From contig NZ_FOAZ01000001.1 in NCBI RefSeq assembly GCF_900109465.1, forward strand, positions 633,926 to 697,925: a stretch of DNA of 64,000 nucleotides. The letters run 5' to 3'. This stretch comes from Streptacidiphilus jiangxiensis (GTDB lineage: Bacteria > Actinomycetota > Actinomycetes > Streptomycetales > Streptomycetaceae). Position 1 is the first letter of the stretch, and each line of letters starts with the position of its first letter. Shown one piece after another: positions 9,121 through 20,341 of the stretch. A program made the translations under genes and the position numbers. Under the pieces are notes generated by a model. That model did no database searches and was not told the DNA's origin. It saw nothing but the letters and a program-made list of their open reading frames with translations.

Positions 9121-9568
9121 TAGGCAGGTCCAGGCAGGTCAGGGATTCCCGGGGGGTGGCACAGCGAAAGTGGGAACACGATTGACACTCGCAGAGTGGG
9201 GGAATGTTTGTTGGGTCCAGTAGTGTTAATCTCATGTCTGCACCTGGCGCCCAGTGCCGCCCGGTGCGCAGCGTCCCCTCCTTCGGGACAGCAATTCTCC
9301 GGGAGCCCGCCACATCGCGTATGCAGCCTGCCTGCGCCACTGTGACCGCATCCCGATGCCGTGTCGGCGTACCCCGCTTCGAGCCGTAGCCGCCACGCGC
9401 AGGGGGCCCGGACGCGTTCGTGCGCAGCGCCATTGACACACCGCACGGCCGCACGGGTTTCCACACCGTTTCACCACGCAGCCACGTCCTGCCGAAGAGC
9501 GCAGGGCGGACAGCACGACCGGTCGCCGAGCCAGAAAGGCCGACGTCCGCTCCAGGGAAGGACCCTTC
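9121..9568 (+). other. Long rho leader / thrB-rho intergenic region
   Basis: This 448-base gap contains the likely rho promoter (9208-9236) and then about 330 bases of transcribed leader. Short open frames begin at ATG 9234 (51 codons, ending near 9389) and GTG/ATG codons nearby, but none has a good ribosome site or clear coding bias. A long leader would fit Rho autoregulation by premature termination, known for rho in other bacteria. That is inference here. Confidence 0.45.
9208..9236 (+). promoter_or_regulatory. Probable rho promoter
   Basis: TTGTTG (9208-9213), a 17-base spacer, then TAGTGT (9231-9236), a good Streptomyces housekeeping-type -10. A TTGACA at 9182-9187 lies further upstream without a good partner -10. 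Confidence 0.45.
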
Positions 9569-11680
<2,112 letters not shown>

Positions 11681-11692
11681 TCTCACAATTCC

Positions 11693-11732
11693 AATGAGGC
11701 CCCGGGCTTTCTGCCCGGGGCCTCATTGTTTT
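11693..11732 (+). terminator. Intrinsic terminator after rho
   Basis: A 15-bp perfect stem AATGAGGCCCCGGGC / GCCCGGGGCCTCATT around a TTTCT loop, followed by GTTTTC. It is 12 bases after the rho stop. Confidence 0.9.
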
Positions 11733-11772
11733 CTGAGAAAGCCTTTACGTCGCATCACGTACGTTCGATGAC

Positions 11773-12810
11773 ATGTCCGACAACAAGCCGAAACACCGCA
11801 GAACGCGCGGACGCCGCGCGATACGCGTCGTCGCCGTGTGCACGGGCGCCGTGCTGGTGCTCTGCGGCGCGGGCGCCGGGTGGGCGTACTGGAAGCTCGA
11901 CCACAACCTCAGGACGGTCGACCTGGGGAACGAGCTGACCGCTCCGGCCAAGGACGCGACGGGCGCGATGAACATCCTGGTGCTGGGCTCGGACTCCCGC
12001 TCGGGCAGCAACGGACAGCTCGCGGGCGGCACCACCGACGGCACGGCCCGCTCCGACACGGCGATGGTCGTCCACGTCAACGAGGCCCACACGGCCGCCA
12101 CGGTGGTCTCCATCCCGCGCGACACCCTCGTCGACCGGCCCGCCTGCGGGAGCAACGCGGCGGCGTCCGGGGTCATGTTCAACACCGCCTTCGAGGTCGG
12201 CGGGGCGAGCTGCGCCGTCAGGACCGTCGAGTCGATGACGGGCCTGGACATGAACCACTACGTCGAGATCGACTTCGCCGGTTTCGCCAAGCTGATCGAC
12301 GCGCTGGGCGGCGTCGACATCACCACAACGGTCCCGATCGACGACGCCCGGAGCGGCCTGCACCTCCCGGCGGGCACGCACCACCTGGGCGGCGACGAGG
12401 CGCTGGCGTTCGTGCGCACCCGGCACGGCGTGGGCGACGGCAGCGACCTCGGGCGGATCGAGCTGCAGCAGGAAATGATGAAGTCCGTGCTGAAGCAGGT
12501 GGAGAACCTCAACCTGTTCAGCAGCCCGACGAAGCTGTACTCGATCGCGGACGCCGCCACGAGCTCGGTGACGACCGACTCCACGCTCGGCTCAGTGAAC
12601 TCCCTCCTGGGCTTCGCCGAGGGCCTCAAGCACATCACGTCCACGGACATGACCACCGTGACGATGCCGAACACCACGGCCCCGACGGACCCGAACCGTG
12701 TGGTCGCGCTCCAGCCCCAGGCGAACGAGCTCTGGGCCGCCCTGAAGGCCGACAAGCCCGTCCCGGCGTCCGTCCTCCAGCTCCAGCAGAAGAACCCGGC
12801 AGACAGCTAG
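11773..12810 (+). CDS. LytR-CpsA-Psr (LCP) family cell-wall ligase
   Basis: LCP enzymes transfer polyprenyl-phosphate-linked glycopolymers to peptidoglycan on the outer face of the membrane. A basic N-terminus is followed by one membrane anchor (VVAVCTGAVLVLCGAGAGWAY, near residues 18-38). The extracytoplasmic LCP domain has the usual marks: ILVLGSDSR, ARSDTAMVVHV, VSIPRDTLV with the catalytic Arg, ALGGVDIT, and LAFVRTRHGVGDGSDLGRIELQQEMM. The product is 345 residues. TACGTT lies 7 bases before the ATG, so a leaderless mRNA is possible. It follows the rho terminator and stands alone before rpmE. Confidence 0.93.
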   Translation: MSDNKPKHRRTRGRRAIRVVAVCTGAVLVLCGAGAGWAYWKLDHNLRTVDLGNELTAPAKDATGAMNILVLGSDSRSGSNGQLAGGTTDGTARSDTAMVVHVNEAHTAATVVSIPRDTLVDRPACGSNAAASGVMFNTAFEVGGASCAVRTVESMTGLDMNHYVEIDFAGFAKLIDALGGVDITTTVPIDDARSGLHLPAGTHHLGGDEALAFVRTRHGVGDGSDLGRIELQQEMMKSVLKQVENLNLFSSPTKLYSIADAATSSVTTDSTLGSVNSLLGFAEGLKHITSTDMTTVTMPNTTAPTDPNRVVALQPQANELWAALKADKPVPASVLQLQQKNPADS

Positions 12811-13027
12811 CCGGACCGTCAGGGGCACGAGGAACCGCGCGCCCGGCCAGGCAGAGGGGGAGGACGCCGAACGCACGGCGCCCACCCGCACAGGGTGGAA
12901 TACCTGCGAGGGCAATGCCGTTTTGGAGCACGGCGACAGTCCTGGCAGACTGGTACGTCGGTCCCGGTTCACGGACGGCAGTCCGCCCTTCCGACCCGGA
13001 ACCCTCCCGCAAACCTAGGAGCATCCC

Positions 13028-13252
13028 TTGAAGCGCGACATCCACCCGACCTACGTGGTCACCCAGGTCACCTGCACCTGTGGCAACGAGTTCACCACCC
13101 GCAGCACCGAGTCTTCCGGCGTCATCCGCGCCGAGGTCTGCTCGGCCTGCCACCCCTTCTACACCGGCAAGCAGAAGATCATGGACACCGGTGGCCGCGT
13201 GGCCCGCTTCGAGGCCCGCTTCGGCAAGAAGCACGCCAAGGCGGAGGCCTAA
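13028..13252 (+). CDS. rpmE: 50S ribosomal protein L31, zinc-binding type
   Basis: This 74-residue L31 is a component of the large subunit that bridges to the small subunit. It keeps the zinc-ligand cysteines Cys16, Cys18, Cys38 and Cys41 (TCTCGNEF and CSACHPF), so it is the C+ form made in zinc-replete cells. A zinc-independent paralog probably exists elsewhere in the genome. The start is TTG at 13028, supported by AGGAG 8 bases upstream and by the family N-terminus [10 protein letters not shown] rare TTG start on a highly expressed gene is notable. A large hairpin follows. Confidence 0.96.
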   Translation: MKRDIHPTYVVTQVTCTCGNEFTTRSTESSGVIRAEVCSACHPFYTGKQKIMDTGGRVARFEARFGKKHAKAEA

Positions 13253-13261
13253 CCGCCTTGC

Positions 13262-13313
13262 GGCGCCGGCCGGGCGCACCCGTGGTCTCCACGGGTGCGT
13301 CCCGGTCGGCGCC
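13262..13313 (+). terminator. Large hairpin between rpmE and prfA
   Basis: The outer stem GGCGCCGGCCGGG / CCCGGTCGGCGCC (one G-T pair) continues inward with GCACCCGTGG / CCACGGGTGC around a short loop. It has no U-tract. It starts 9 bases after the rpmE stop and may partly uncouple rpmE from prfA. Confidence 0.75.
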
Positions 13314-13378
13314 GTTCGCGTTGACCCCCTTGCCCATACCGGTTCCCGGTTCTCGGTTCGAAAGAAGGCGCAGCTCCC

Positions 13379-14452
13379 ATGTTCGAGGCAGTCGAGGAGC
13401 TCCTGAACGAGCACGCGACGCTGGAGGAGCGTCTCGCCGACCCGGCGGTGCACGCCGACCCGGGGACGGCGCGGCAGCTGTCCAAGCGCTACGCCGAGCT
13501 GACGCCGATCACCAAGGCGTACCGCGAGTGGCGCCAGGCGGGCGAGGACATCGAGACGGCTCGTGAGCTCGCCGCCGACGATCCGGACTTCTACGCCGAG
13601 ATCAAGTCGCTGGAGGCCCAGCGCGAGGAGCTGACCGAGCGGCTGCGGCTGCTGCTGGTCCCGCGCGACCCGAGCGACGACAAGGACGTGCTGCTCGAGG
13701 TCAAGGCGGGCGAGGGCGGTGAGGAGTCCGCGCTCTTCGCCGGCGACCTGCTGCGGATGTACCTGCGCTACGCCGAGAAGATGGGCTGGAAGACCGAGAT
13801 CATCGACTCCAACGAGTCCGACCTCGGCGGTTACAAGGACGTCCAGGTCTCGGTGAAGTACCGCGGAGGCGCGCCCGAGCCCGGCCAGGGCATCTGGGCC
13901 CGGCTGAAGTACGAGGGCGGCGTGCACCGCGTGCAGCGCGTGCCGGCCACCGAGTCGCAGGGCCGGATCCACACCTCCGCGGCCGGCGTGCTGGTCACGC
14001 CGGAGGCCGAGGAGGTCGAGGTCGAGATCAACGCGAACGACCTGCGCATCGACGTCTACCGCTCGTCCGGCCCGGGCGGTCAGTCGGTCAACACCACCGA
14101 CTCCGCCGTCCGCATCACGCACCTGCCGACCGGCATCGTCGCGTCCTGCCAGAACGAGAAGAGCCAGCTCCAGAACAAGGAGCAGGCCATGCGCATCCTG
14201 CGCTCGCGCATCCTCGCGGCGTTGCAGGAGGAGGCCGACGCCGCCGCCAGCGACGCGCGCCGCAGCCAGGTGCGCAGCGTGGACCGCTCCGAGCGGATCC
14301 GCACCTACAACTTCCCGGAGAACCGCATCTCCGACCACCGCACCGGCTACAAGTCCTACAACCTGGACCAGGTGCTCGGTGGCGACCTCGACGCGGTGAT
14401 CCAGTCCGCCGTCGACCAGGACGCCGCCGCGCGCCTCGCCGAGGCCACCTGA
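13379..14452 (+). CDS. prfA: Peptide chain release factor 1
   Basis: RF1 reads UAA and UAG stop codons and triggers peptide release. The tripeptide anticodon is Pro189-Ala190-Thr191 ([14 protein letters not shown]), which is the RF1 rather than the RF2 type. The catalytic GGQ is at 233-235 in [10 protein letters not shown]. The 357-residue length is standard. The downstream gene prmC encodes the methyltransferase that methylates this GGQ glutamine, so the two form a functional pair 61 bases apart. Confidence 0.97.
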   Translation: MFEAVEELLNEHATLEERLADPAVHADPGTARQLSKRYAELTPITKAYREWRQAGEDIETARELAADDPDFYAEIKSLEAQREELTERLRLLLVPRDPSDDKDVLLEVKAGEGGEESALFAGDLLRMYLRYAEKMGWKTEIIDSNESDLGGYKDVQVSVKYRGGAPEPGQGIWARLKYEGGVHRVQRVPATESQGRIHTSAAGVLVTPEAEEVEVEINANDLRIDVYRSSGPGGQSVNTTDSAVRITHLPTGIVASCQNEKSQLQNKEQAMRILRSRILAALQEEADAAASDARRSQVRSVDRSERIRTYNFPENRISDHRTGYKSYNLDQVLGGDLDAVIQSAVDQDAAARLAEAT

Positions 14453-14513
14453 CCGCCCGACCCCTCGGCCGACCCTTCGTCAGGCCTGTCCAGCCCGCTC
14501 AGAGAGGCGCGAC

Positions 14514-15380
14514 GTGAACCTCCTCCTCGCCGAGGTGGCCCGAGCCACCCAGCGGTTGGCCGATGCCGGTGTGCCCTCGCCGCGGTTCGACGCCGAGGAG
14601 CTCGCCGCCTACGTCCACGACGTCAAGCGCGGCGAGCTGCACAACGTCAGGGACGGCGACTTCGACGCCCGCTACTGGGAGGTCATCTCCCGCCGCGAGG
14701 CACGCGAGCCGCTCCAGCACATCACCGGCCGGGCCTTCTTCCGCTACCTGGAGCTCCAGGTCGGCCCCGGCGTCTTCGTGCCGCGCCCGGAGACGGAGTC
14801 GGTGGTCGGCTGGGCCATAGACGCGCTGCGTGACATGGACGTCGCCGAGCCGATGGTCGTCGACCTGTGCACCGGCTCCGGCGCGATCGCGCTGGCTCTG
14901 GCTCAGGAGGTGCCGCGCAGCCGCGTGCACGCGGTCGAGCTGTCCGACGACGCCTACGCCTGGGCCCGCCGCAACATCGACGCGAGCCCCGACACCTCCC
15001 GGATCGAGCTGATCCAGGGCGACGCCACCCGCGCCTTCGAGGACCGCCCCGAGCTGAGCGGCCAGTTCGACCTGGTCATCAGCAACCCGCCGTACATCCC
15101 GCTGACCGAGTGGGAGTACGTCGCTCCGGAGGCTCGCGACCACGACCCGGAGATGGCACTCTTCTCCGGCGAGGACGGCCTGCACACCATCCGCGGCATC
15201 GAGCGCGTCGCCGCGCGACTGCTGCGGCCCGGGGGAGTGGTCGTCGTCGAGCACGCGGACACCCAGGGCGGGGTCGTCCCGTGGATCTTCCGCGAGGAGG
15301 CGGGCTGGACCGACGCCGCCGACCACCGCGACCTGAACAACCGCCCCCGCTTCGCCACCGCGCGCCGCGCCGTCCTGTAG
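14514..15380 (+). CDS. prmC: Release-factor glutamine N5-methyltransferase
   Basis: PrmC (HemK) methylates the glutamine of the GGQ motif in RF1 and RF2 using SAM. An N-terminal helical recognition domain (about residues 1-85) precedes the Rossmann-like domain, with the SAM loop VVDLCTGSGAIALALA and the diagnostic NPPY in LVISNPPYIPLTEWEYV. VPRPETESVV is also characteristic. GTG 14514 is the start. It follows prfA and is 15 bases before the next gene, so prfA-prmC-tsaC are likely one unit. Confidence 0.95.
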   Translation: MNLLLAEVARATQRLADAGVPSPRFDAEELAAYVHDVKRGELHNVRDGDFDARYWEVISRREAREPLQHITGRAFFRYLELQVGPGVFVPRPETESVVGWAIDALRDMDVAEPMVVDLCTGSGAIALALAQEVPRSRVHAVELSDDAYAWARRNIDASPDTSRIELIQGDATRAFEDRPELSGQFDLVISNPPYIPLTEWEYVAPEARDHDPEMALFSGEDGLHTIRGIERVAARLLRPGGVVVVEHADTQGGVVPWIFREEAGWTDAADHRDLNNRPRFATARRAVL

Positions 15381-15395
15381 GGAAGGGAACCACCG

Positions 15396-16043
15396 ATGAG
15401 TCGTCGTTACGACTGCTCCGACGCGACCGAGCGTGCCGCCGGTCTGCGTGAGGCCGCCTCCGCGATCCGCCGGGGCGAGCTGGTGGTCATTCCCACCGAC
15501 ACCGTCTACGGCCTGGCGGCCGACGCGTTCTCCCCGGACGCCGTCGCCGGGCAGCTCGCGGCCAAGGGCCGCGGCCGCAGCATGCCCAGCCCCGTCCTGG
15601 TCGGCTCCCCGACGACGCTGCACGGGCTGGTCACGGACTTCTCCGAGGCCGCCTGGGAGCTCGTCGACGCGTTCTGGCCGGGCGGTCTCACCCTGGTCAC
15701 TCGCCACCAGCCGTCGCTGCGCTGGGACCTGGGCGACACCCGTGGCACCGTCGCGGTGCGCATGCCGCTGCACCCGGTCGCCATCGAGCTGCTGAACGTC
15801 ACCGGCCCGCTCGCCGTCTCCAGCGCGAACCTGACCGGCGGCCCGTCCCCGGCCACCTGCGACGAGGCCGAGGAGCAGCTCGGCCAGTCCGTCTCGGTCT
15901 ACCTCGACGGTGGACGTGCGGACCACGCCGTGCCGTCCACCATCGTCGACGTCACCGGCAAGATCCCCGTCCTGCGCCGCGCGGGTGCGGTCTCCCTGGA
16001 GCAGCTCCGTGAGGTCGTACCCGACGTGGAGGCCGGCAGTTGA
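15396..16043 (+). CDS. tsaC: L-threonylcarbamoyladenylate synthase (Sua5/YwlC/TsaC family)
   Basis: This enzyme makes threonylcarbamoyl-AMP from threonine, bicarbonate and ATP, the first step of t6A37 modification in ANN-decoding tRNAs. YrdC-domain marks are IPTDTVYGLAADAF, RGRSMPSPVLV, FWPGGLTLV, VAVRMPLHPVA and PLAVSSANLTGGPSPAT. At 215 residues it is the short form without the C-terminal Sua5 domain. The KxR/SxN binding signatures look intact except that the usual Lys-Arg pair reads GRGRS. Its stop overlaps the start of the phosphatase gene. Confidence 0.93.
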   Translation: MSRRYDCSDATERAAGLREAASAIRRGELVVIPTDTVYGLAADAFSPDAVAGQLAAKGRGRSMPSPVLVGSPTTLHGLVTDFSEAAWELVDAFWPGGLTLVTRHQPSLRWDLGDTRGTVAVRMPLHPVAIELLNVTGPLAVSSANLTGGPSPATCDEAEEQLGQSVSVYLDGGRADHAVPSTIVDVTGKIPVLRRAGAVSLEQLREVVPDVEAGS

Positions 16044-16726
16044 CCGGCCGCCATCGCCTCCGGCCACCGATACGCCCCGTTCCGCGACTCCACCACGAGC
16101 ACGCGGAGCGGCGCGTCGGCGCGTTCCGGATCCTCTACGTCTGCACGGGCGGCGTCTGCCGCTCGCCCATGGCGGAGCGGCTGACCCGCCATGAGCTGAC
16201 ACTCCGTCTGGGCGGCGACGCGGAGACGGAGATATCCGTCGAGAGCGCCGGTACGTGGGGGCACGAGGGTGCCCCGATGGAGACCCACGCGGCGGAGATC
16301 CTCGCCGAGTTCGGCGCGGACTCCACCGGCTTCGTGGGCCGTGAGCTGCTCGATGACCACGTCATCGAGGCGGACCTGGTGCTGACCGCCACTCGGGACC
16401 ACCGGGCCCAGGTGATCTCCATGGGCCACGACGCGGGTCTGCGGACGTTCACGTTGAAGGAGTTCACGCGCCTGGTGCGCGCGATCGACCCGGCGACGCT
16501 GCCGGACTCGATCGGCCCGGGTGCCCTGTCCGAGCGGGCCCGTGTGCTCGTGCGGGCCGCGGCCGCGCTGCGAGGATGGTTGTTGGCCGCCTCTCCCGAG
16601 GCGGACGAGGTGGACGACCCGTATGGCGCACCGCTCGGGATGTTCCGCAACTGCGGCGAGGAGATCTTCGACGCACTGGATCCCATCGTGACGGCGTTGA
16701 CCGGGGTCAGCCGGGTGCGGGTGTAG
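16040..16726 (+). CDS. Low-molecular-weight protein tyrosine phosphatase
   Basis: The P-loop CTGGVCRS (Cys35 to Arg41, CX5R) near the N-terminus identifies the LMW-PTP family. DDPYG near residue 194 supplies the general-acid Asp. The N-terminus has about 30 extra basic residues. The TTG start at 16040 overlaps the tsaC stop by 4 bases, implying translational coupling. The order Sua5-phosphatase is also seen in Bacillus (YwlC-YwlE). The substrate is unknown: it could be a BY-kinase target or protein arginine phosphate. The start could be further in, but no better ribosome site is visible. Confidence 0.88.
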   Translation: MTGRHRLRPPIRPVPRLHHEHAERRVGAFRILYVCTGGVCRSPMAERLTRHELTLRLGGDAETEISVESAGTWGHEGAPMETHAAEILAEFGADSTGFVGRELLDDHVIEADLVLTATRDHRAQVISMGHDAGLRTFTLKEFTRLVRAIDPATLPDSIGPGALSERARVLVRAAAALRGWLLAASPEADEVDDPYGAPLGMFRNCGEEIFDALDPIVTALTGVSRVRV

Positions 16727-16792
16727 CGCGCCCCGCTGGCGTGCTGCAACCTCCCCTCCGGCGTAGCGTGACGACCGGAGGTGCATGCGGCC

Positions 16793-18088
16793 ATGGCGAC
16801 GCTGACGGAAGAGTCCACGACTGCCGGTCTGGCCGATGCGCCGGATCCCGATCTCGACGTGCTGGTGGCGACGGAAGAAGACCGCCGGGCGCGGCAGGTG
16901 AACCTCCTCGCCGGGGAGAACGACGCCTCACCCCGCGTGCTCGCGCTCCTGGGGAGCGTCTTCGCGGACAAGTACGCCGAGGGCTACCCCGAGCGGCGGC
17001 ATCACACCGGCTGCGGGCCGGCCGACTCCGTCGAGTCCCTCGCCGTCGCCCGCGCCGAAGCGCTGTTCGGGGCCCAGCACGCGAACGTGCAGCCGTACTC
17101 CGGCTCCATCGCGGTGCTCGCCGCCGCCGCGGCCCTGCTGCGGCCGGGGGACGCCGTGCTGGCGATGTCGCTCGCGCACGGCGGGCATCTGACCCACGGG
17201 TCCTCGGCGAACTTCTCCGGGAAGTGGTTCTCCGTCTCCGGGTACGGCGTGAGCGAGCGCGACGGGCTGATCGACCTCGACCAGGTGCGGGACCAGGCGC
17301 GGGCCCTGCGCCCCAAGGTGATCGTCGCTGGGGCGATCTCCTATCCGCGGGCGATCGACTGGGAGGCGTTCCGCTCCGTCGCGGACGAGGTGGGTGCCTA
17401 TCTCGTCGCGGACGCCGCGCAGACGCTGGGGTTGTCCGCCGCCGGGGTGATCCCCTCGCCGGTGCCCTACGCGGACATCGTCTGCGGGGTCACTCACAAG
17501 GTGTTGGGCGGGCCGCGCGGCGGGCTGATCCTGTCGACCAGGGAGCTGGCCGAGCGGGTGGACCGGGCCGTCTTCCCGTTCATCCAGGGTGGGCCGATGG
17601 TCAACCAGATGGCGGCCAAGGCCTACACCCTCGGCCGGGCGGCGACGCCGGCCTTCGCACAGTACGCGCAGCAGACCGTGCGCAACGCGCAGCGGCTGGC
17701 CGCCGCGCTGGACGGGCACGGGCTGCGGCCGCTGACCGGCGGGACCGACACCCACCTGGTGACCGTGGACGCCCGTAGCCTGGGGCTGACCGGCCGCGAG
17801 GTCGAGCGGCGGTGCGAGGAGGCGGGGCTGCTGCTCGGGCACTGTGCCGTGCCCTACGAGGAGGCGCCGCCGGCCGCCGCCTCGGGTCTGCGCATGGGGA
17901 CACTCAGCGTGACCACCCGCGGCATGGGGGAGCCCGAGATGTCCGGGATCGCGGGGCTGGTCCACGCGGCGGCGACGGGAGCCACCGGTCCGGCACGGGA
18001 ATCCGTCACGGAAGGTGTTCGAGCACTCGCCGAGCGTTTCCCTGGTCTGTCGACAAAACCGCAATGCGGGGACTCTGCGTCTGGATGA
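16793..18088 (+). CDS. Divergent serine hydroxymethyltransferase-like PLP enzyme
   Basis: This fold-I PLP protein has the SHMT layout: EGYPERRHHTGC near the N-terminus, NVQPYSGS, the PLP lysine in VTHKVLGGPRGG and FPFIQGGP. The classical motif VTTTTHKTLRGPRGG is weakened and the tetrahydrofolate-site residues differ from housekeeping GlyA. Codon use is normal. It is 431 residues from ATG 16793, which has CGGAGG 11 bases upstream; GTG 16781 overlaps that site. It is probably a second GlyA-type paralog. It may use serine, glycine or another beta-hydroxy amino acid. The C-terminal tail after residue 415 is unconserved. Confidence 0.8.
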   Translation: MATLTEESTTAGLADAPDPDLDVLVATEEDRRARQVNLLAGENDASPRVLALLGSVFADKYAEGYPERRHHTGCGPADSVESLAVARAEALFGAQHANVQPYSGSIAVLAAAAALLRPGDAVLAMSLAHGGHLTHGSSANFSGKWFSVSGYGVSERDGLIDLDQVRDQARALRPKVIVAGAISYPRAIDWEAFRSVADEVGAYLVADAAQTLGLSAAGVIPSPVPYADIVCGVTHKVLGGPRGGLILSTRELAERVDRAVFPFIQGGPMVNQMAAKAYTLGRAATPAFAQYAQQTVRNAQRLAAALDGHGLRPLTGGTDTHLVTVDARSLGLTGREVERRCEEAGLLLGHCAVPYEEAPPAAASGLRMGTLSVTTRGMGEPEMSGIAGLVHAAATGATGPARESVTEGVRALAERFPGLSTKPQCGDSASG

Positions 18089-18207
18089 ATAGGGTGTGCA
18101 CGTGACGCACCTCCATTCCCGAGCGCATTGCCATCTCGCTGAGAAAGCAAGGCGGCTATGCTCTGCCGATACCACGGGGGTGTCCAGCGCAGCACAGGAG
18201 GACTCTG

Positions 18208-19581
18208 GTGCGTGAGTTCCTGCTGACGCTCTGTGTGACCGCAGCGGTGACCTACCTGCTGACCGGTCCGGCACGGAAGTTCGCCATCATCGCGGGCGCC
18301 ATGCCGGCCGTCCGCGACCGCGACGTGCACAAGGAGCCGACGCCACGACTCGGCGGCATCGCCATGTTCGGCGGACTGTGTGCCGGCCTGCTCACGGCCG
18401 ACCACCTGTCGGCGCTGCACAACGTCTTCCAGAACTCCAGCGACGTGCCCGCCCTGCTCTCCGGCGCCACGATCATGTGGGTGCTGGGCGTGCTGGACGA
18501 CAAATGGGGCGTGGACGCCCTGGTCAAGCTCGGCGGGCAGATGGTCGCCGCGGGCGTCATGGTCTACCAGGGCCTGACCGTGCTCTGGCTGCCGATCCCG
18601 GGGGTCGGCACCGTCGCGGTGACGGACCAGTGGGGCTCGTTCATCACCGTCGCGCTCGTCGTCATCAGCGTGAACGCGGTGAACTTCATCGACGGCCTGG
18701 ACGGCCTGGCGGCCGGCATGGTCTGCATCGCGGCCGGCGCGTTCTTCGTCTACGCCTACCGGCTCTGGTACGGCTTCTCGGTGCCCGACGCGGCACCGGC
18801 CGCGCTGTTCAGCGTGATCCTGGTCGGCATGGTGCTGGGCTTCCTGCCGCACAACTTCCATCCCGCGCGGATCTTCATGGGGGACTCCGGCGCGCTCCTG
18901 CTCGGCCTGGTGCTCTCCGTCTGCATGATCTCGATCACCGGTCGCGTCGACCCGGACGTGATCACCGCGCAGACCCAGAGCCAGACCAGCGCCGTGCACG
19001 CGATGGTGCCGATCTACATCGTGCTGCTGCTGCCGCTGACGGTGATCGCCATTCCGCTCGCAGATCTCATTCTCGCGGTGGTGCGCCGGACCTGGGCGGG
19101 AAAGTCCCCATTCGCGGCGGACAAGCAGCATCTGCACCACCGGCTGATGCAACTCGGCCATTCCCACAGCCGCGCTGTATTGATCATGTATTTCTGGTCC
19201 GCCCTGCTCGCCTTCGGCACCGTCGCGTTCTCGGTGGACCGCACCGAGCGGTTGGCGCTGAACTTCCTGCTGGGCCTGTGTGCGCTCGGCATCCTGATGC
19301 TGCTCTTCCCGCGGTTCCGGCCGCACGCGCCGCGCATGGTGGAGCGCTTCGTCCCGCCGCGGTACCGCCGGACCGTAAAGGTAAGGGATGTTCTTACCGA
19401 AGAGACGGTAAAGGAGATCGCGGAGGAGTCCATTTCCTCTGGTGCGACGCTCTCCGTCGCTGATGAGGACCTGTTGGACAAGATCGGAACGGGCTCCCAC
19501 GCCCTCGGTCACCATTCGGGCACATCGGGACGATCCGCCGGTGGGGCGGCCCCTGTGTCAAGGAGCACACCAAGAAAGTAA
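18208..19581 (+). CDS. WecA/MraY-family polyprenyl-phosphate sugar-1-phosphate transferase
   Basis: This integral membrane enzyme moves a HexNAc-1-phosphate from a UDP-sugar to undecaprenyl or decaprenyl phosphate, starting a cell-wall glycopolymer. Cytoplasmic motifs are visible: KEPTPRLGG, LDDKWG, NFIDGLDGLAAG, FMGDSGALLLG and the HLHHRLMQLG loop typical of WecA-like rather than MraY enzymes. About ten hydrophobic helices are present. The last 90 residues are a soluble tail ending in Ser/Gly-rich sequence. GTG 18208 follows AGGAGGACTC. It lies just upstream of the atp operon, an arrangement I recall as conserved in Streptomyces and Mycobacterium. Confidence 0.93.
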   Translation: MREFLLTLCVTAAVTYLLTGPARKFAIIAGAMPAVRDRDVHKEPTPRLGGIAMFGGLCAGLLTADHLSALHNVFQNSSDVPALLSGATIMWVLGVLDDKWGVDALVKLGGQMVAAGVMVYQGLTVLWLPIPGVGTVAVTDQWGSFITVALVVISVNAVNFIDGLDGLAAGMVCIAAGAFFVYAYRLWYGFSVPDAAPAALFSVILVGMVLGFLPHNFHPARIFMGDSGALLLGLVLSVCMISITGRVDPDVITAQTQSQTSAVHAMVPIYIVLLLPLTVIAIPLADLILAVVRRTWAGKSPFAADKQHLHHRLMQLGHSHSRAVLIMYFWSALLAFGTVAFSVDRTERLALNFLLGLCALGILMLLFPRFRPHAPRMVERFVPPRYRRTVKVRDVLTEETVKEIAEESISSGATLSVADEDLLDKIGTGSHALGHHSGTSGRSAGGAAPVSRSTPRK

Positions 19582-19716
19582 AGACTGCACCAAATAGCTT
19601 GTGATACCGTTCACGACATCAGGAGAGCTGCCGAAGGACCTTATGGGAGAAGGTCGTTCGACCATCCGCCTCCTGGTGATCCCCTCCGCTCGACCCCACC
19701 CCCCGGAGCTTTGACG

Positions 19717-20157
19717 ATGCTGTCCAGCGACGCCCGGATCCTGCGCGGCTGCGCCCTTGTGGCGACGCCGGTGGGCATCCTCGCCGTGGTCCTCAGCACC
19801 GTGCTGGCGGGTTCCAAGGGACTGATCGGTGCCTTGGTGGCGCTGGCGGTGGTCGCGGTGGTCTTCGCAGGTGGGTTCGCAGCACTGATGCGACTCAGCA
19901 AGGACCGGCCCCAGTTGGTCCTGACCGGCGGTCTCCTGGTCTACGCGGTGCAGATGCTGATCGCGGGCGTCTTCATCGTGGTGTTCAAGCACACGACGTT
20001 CTTCAACGGCAAGGCCTTCGGGTTCTCACTGCTGGCCACGTTGCTGGCCTGGGTGGGCGCGCAGGTCTGGTTCACGCTCAAGAGCAAAACCCTCTACGTG
20101 GACCCCTCGGCCGGCCCCGAGCCTGGGGACAAGCCCGGGGGCAAGGCCGGAACGTAA
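19717..20157 (+). CDS. atpI: ATP synthase protein I
   Basis: A 146-residue membrane protein with four predicted helices that begins the ATP synthase operon. AtpI assists assembly of the c-ring or Mg2+ uptake in other bacteria and is not part of the final enzyme. Sequence conservation is low, so the call rests on position before atpB, size and topology. ATG 19717 is preferred over TTG 19711 because GGAG at 19705-19708 is 8 bases before it. The C-terminus is Gly/Pro/Lys-rich. Confidence 0.88.
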   Translation: MLSSDARILRGCALVATPVGILAVVLSTVLAGSKGLIGALVALAVVAVVFAGGFAALMRLSKDRPQLVLTGGLLVYAVQMLIAGVFIVVFKHTTFFNGKAFGFSLLATLLAWVGAQVWFTLKSKTLYVDPSAGPEPGDKPGGKAGT

Positions 20158-20341
20158 GGCCCGCGTAAAGGTAGTACCAAGACATCTGCTATCGTCCGGA
20201 TTCCGGAGCCCCCCGCGCGACCACGAGCGTCGAGCGGCCTGTGCGGCCCCGGACAACCCGATCACGGTGCCAACGCGGCGGCTTCCGTCGTGCCGACACA
20301 CAAGGTTGCAGTTCTGATGCTTCACGACGAAGGAGTCAAGG

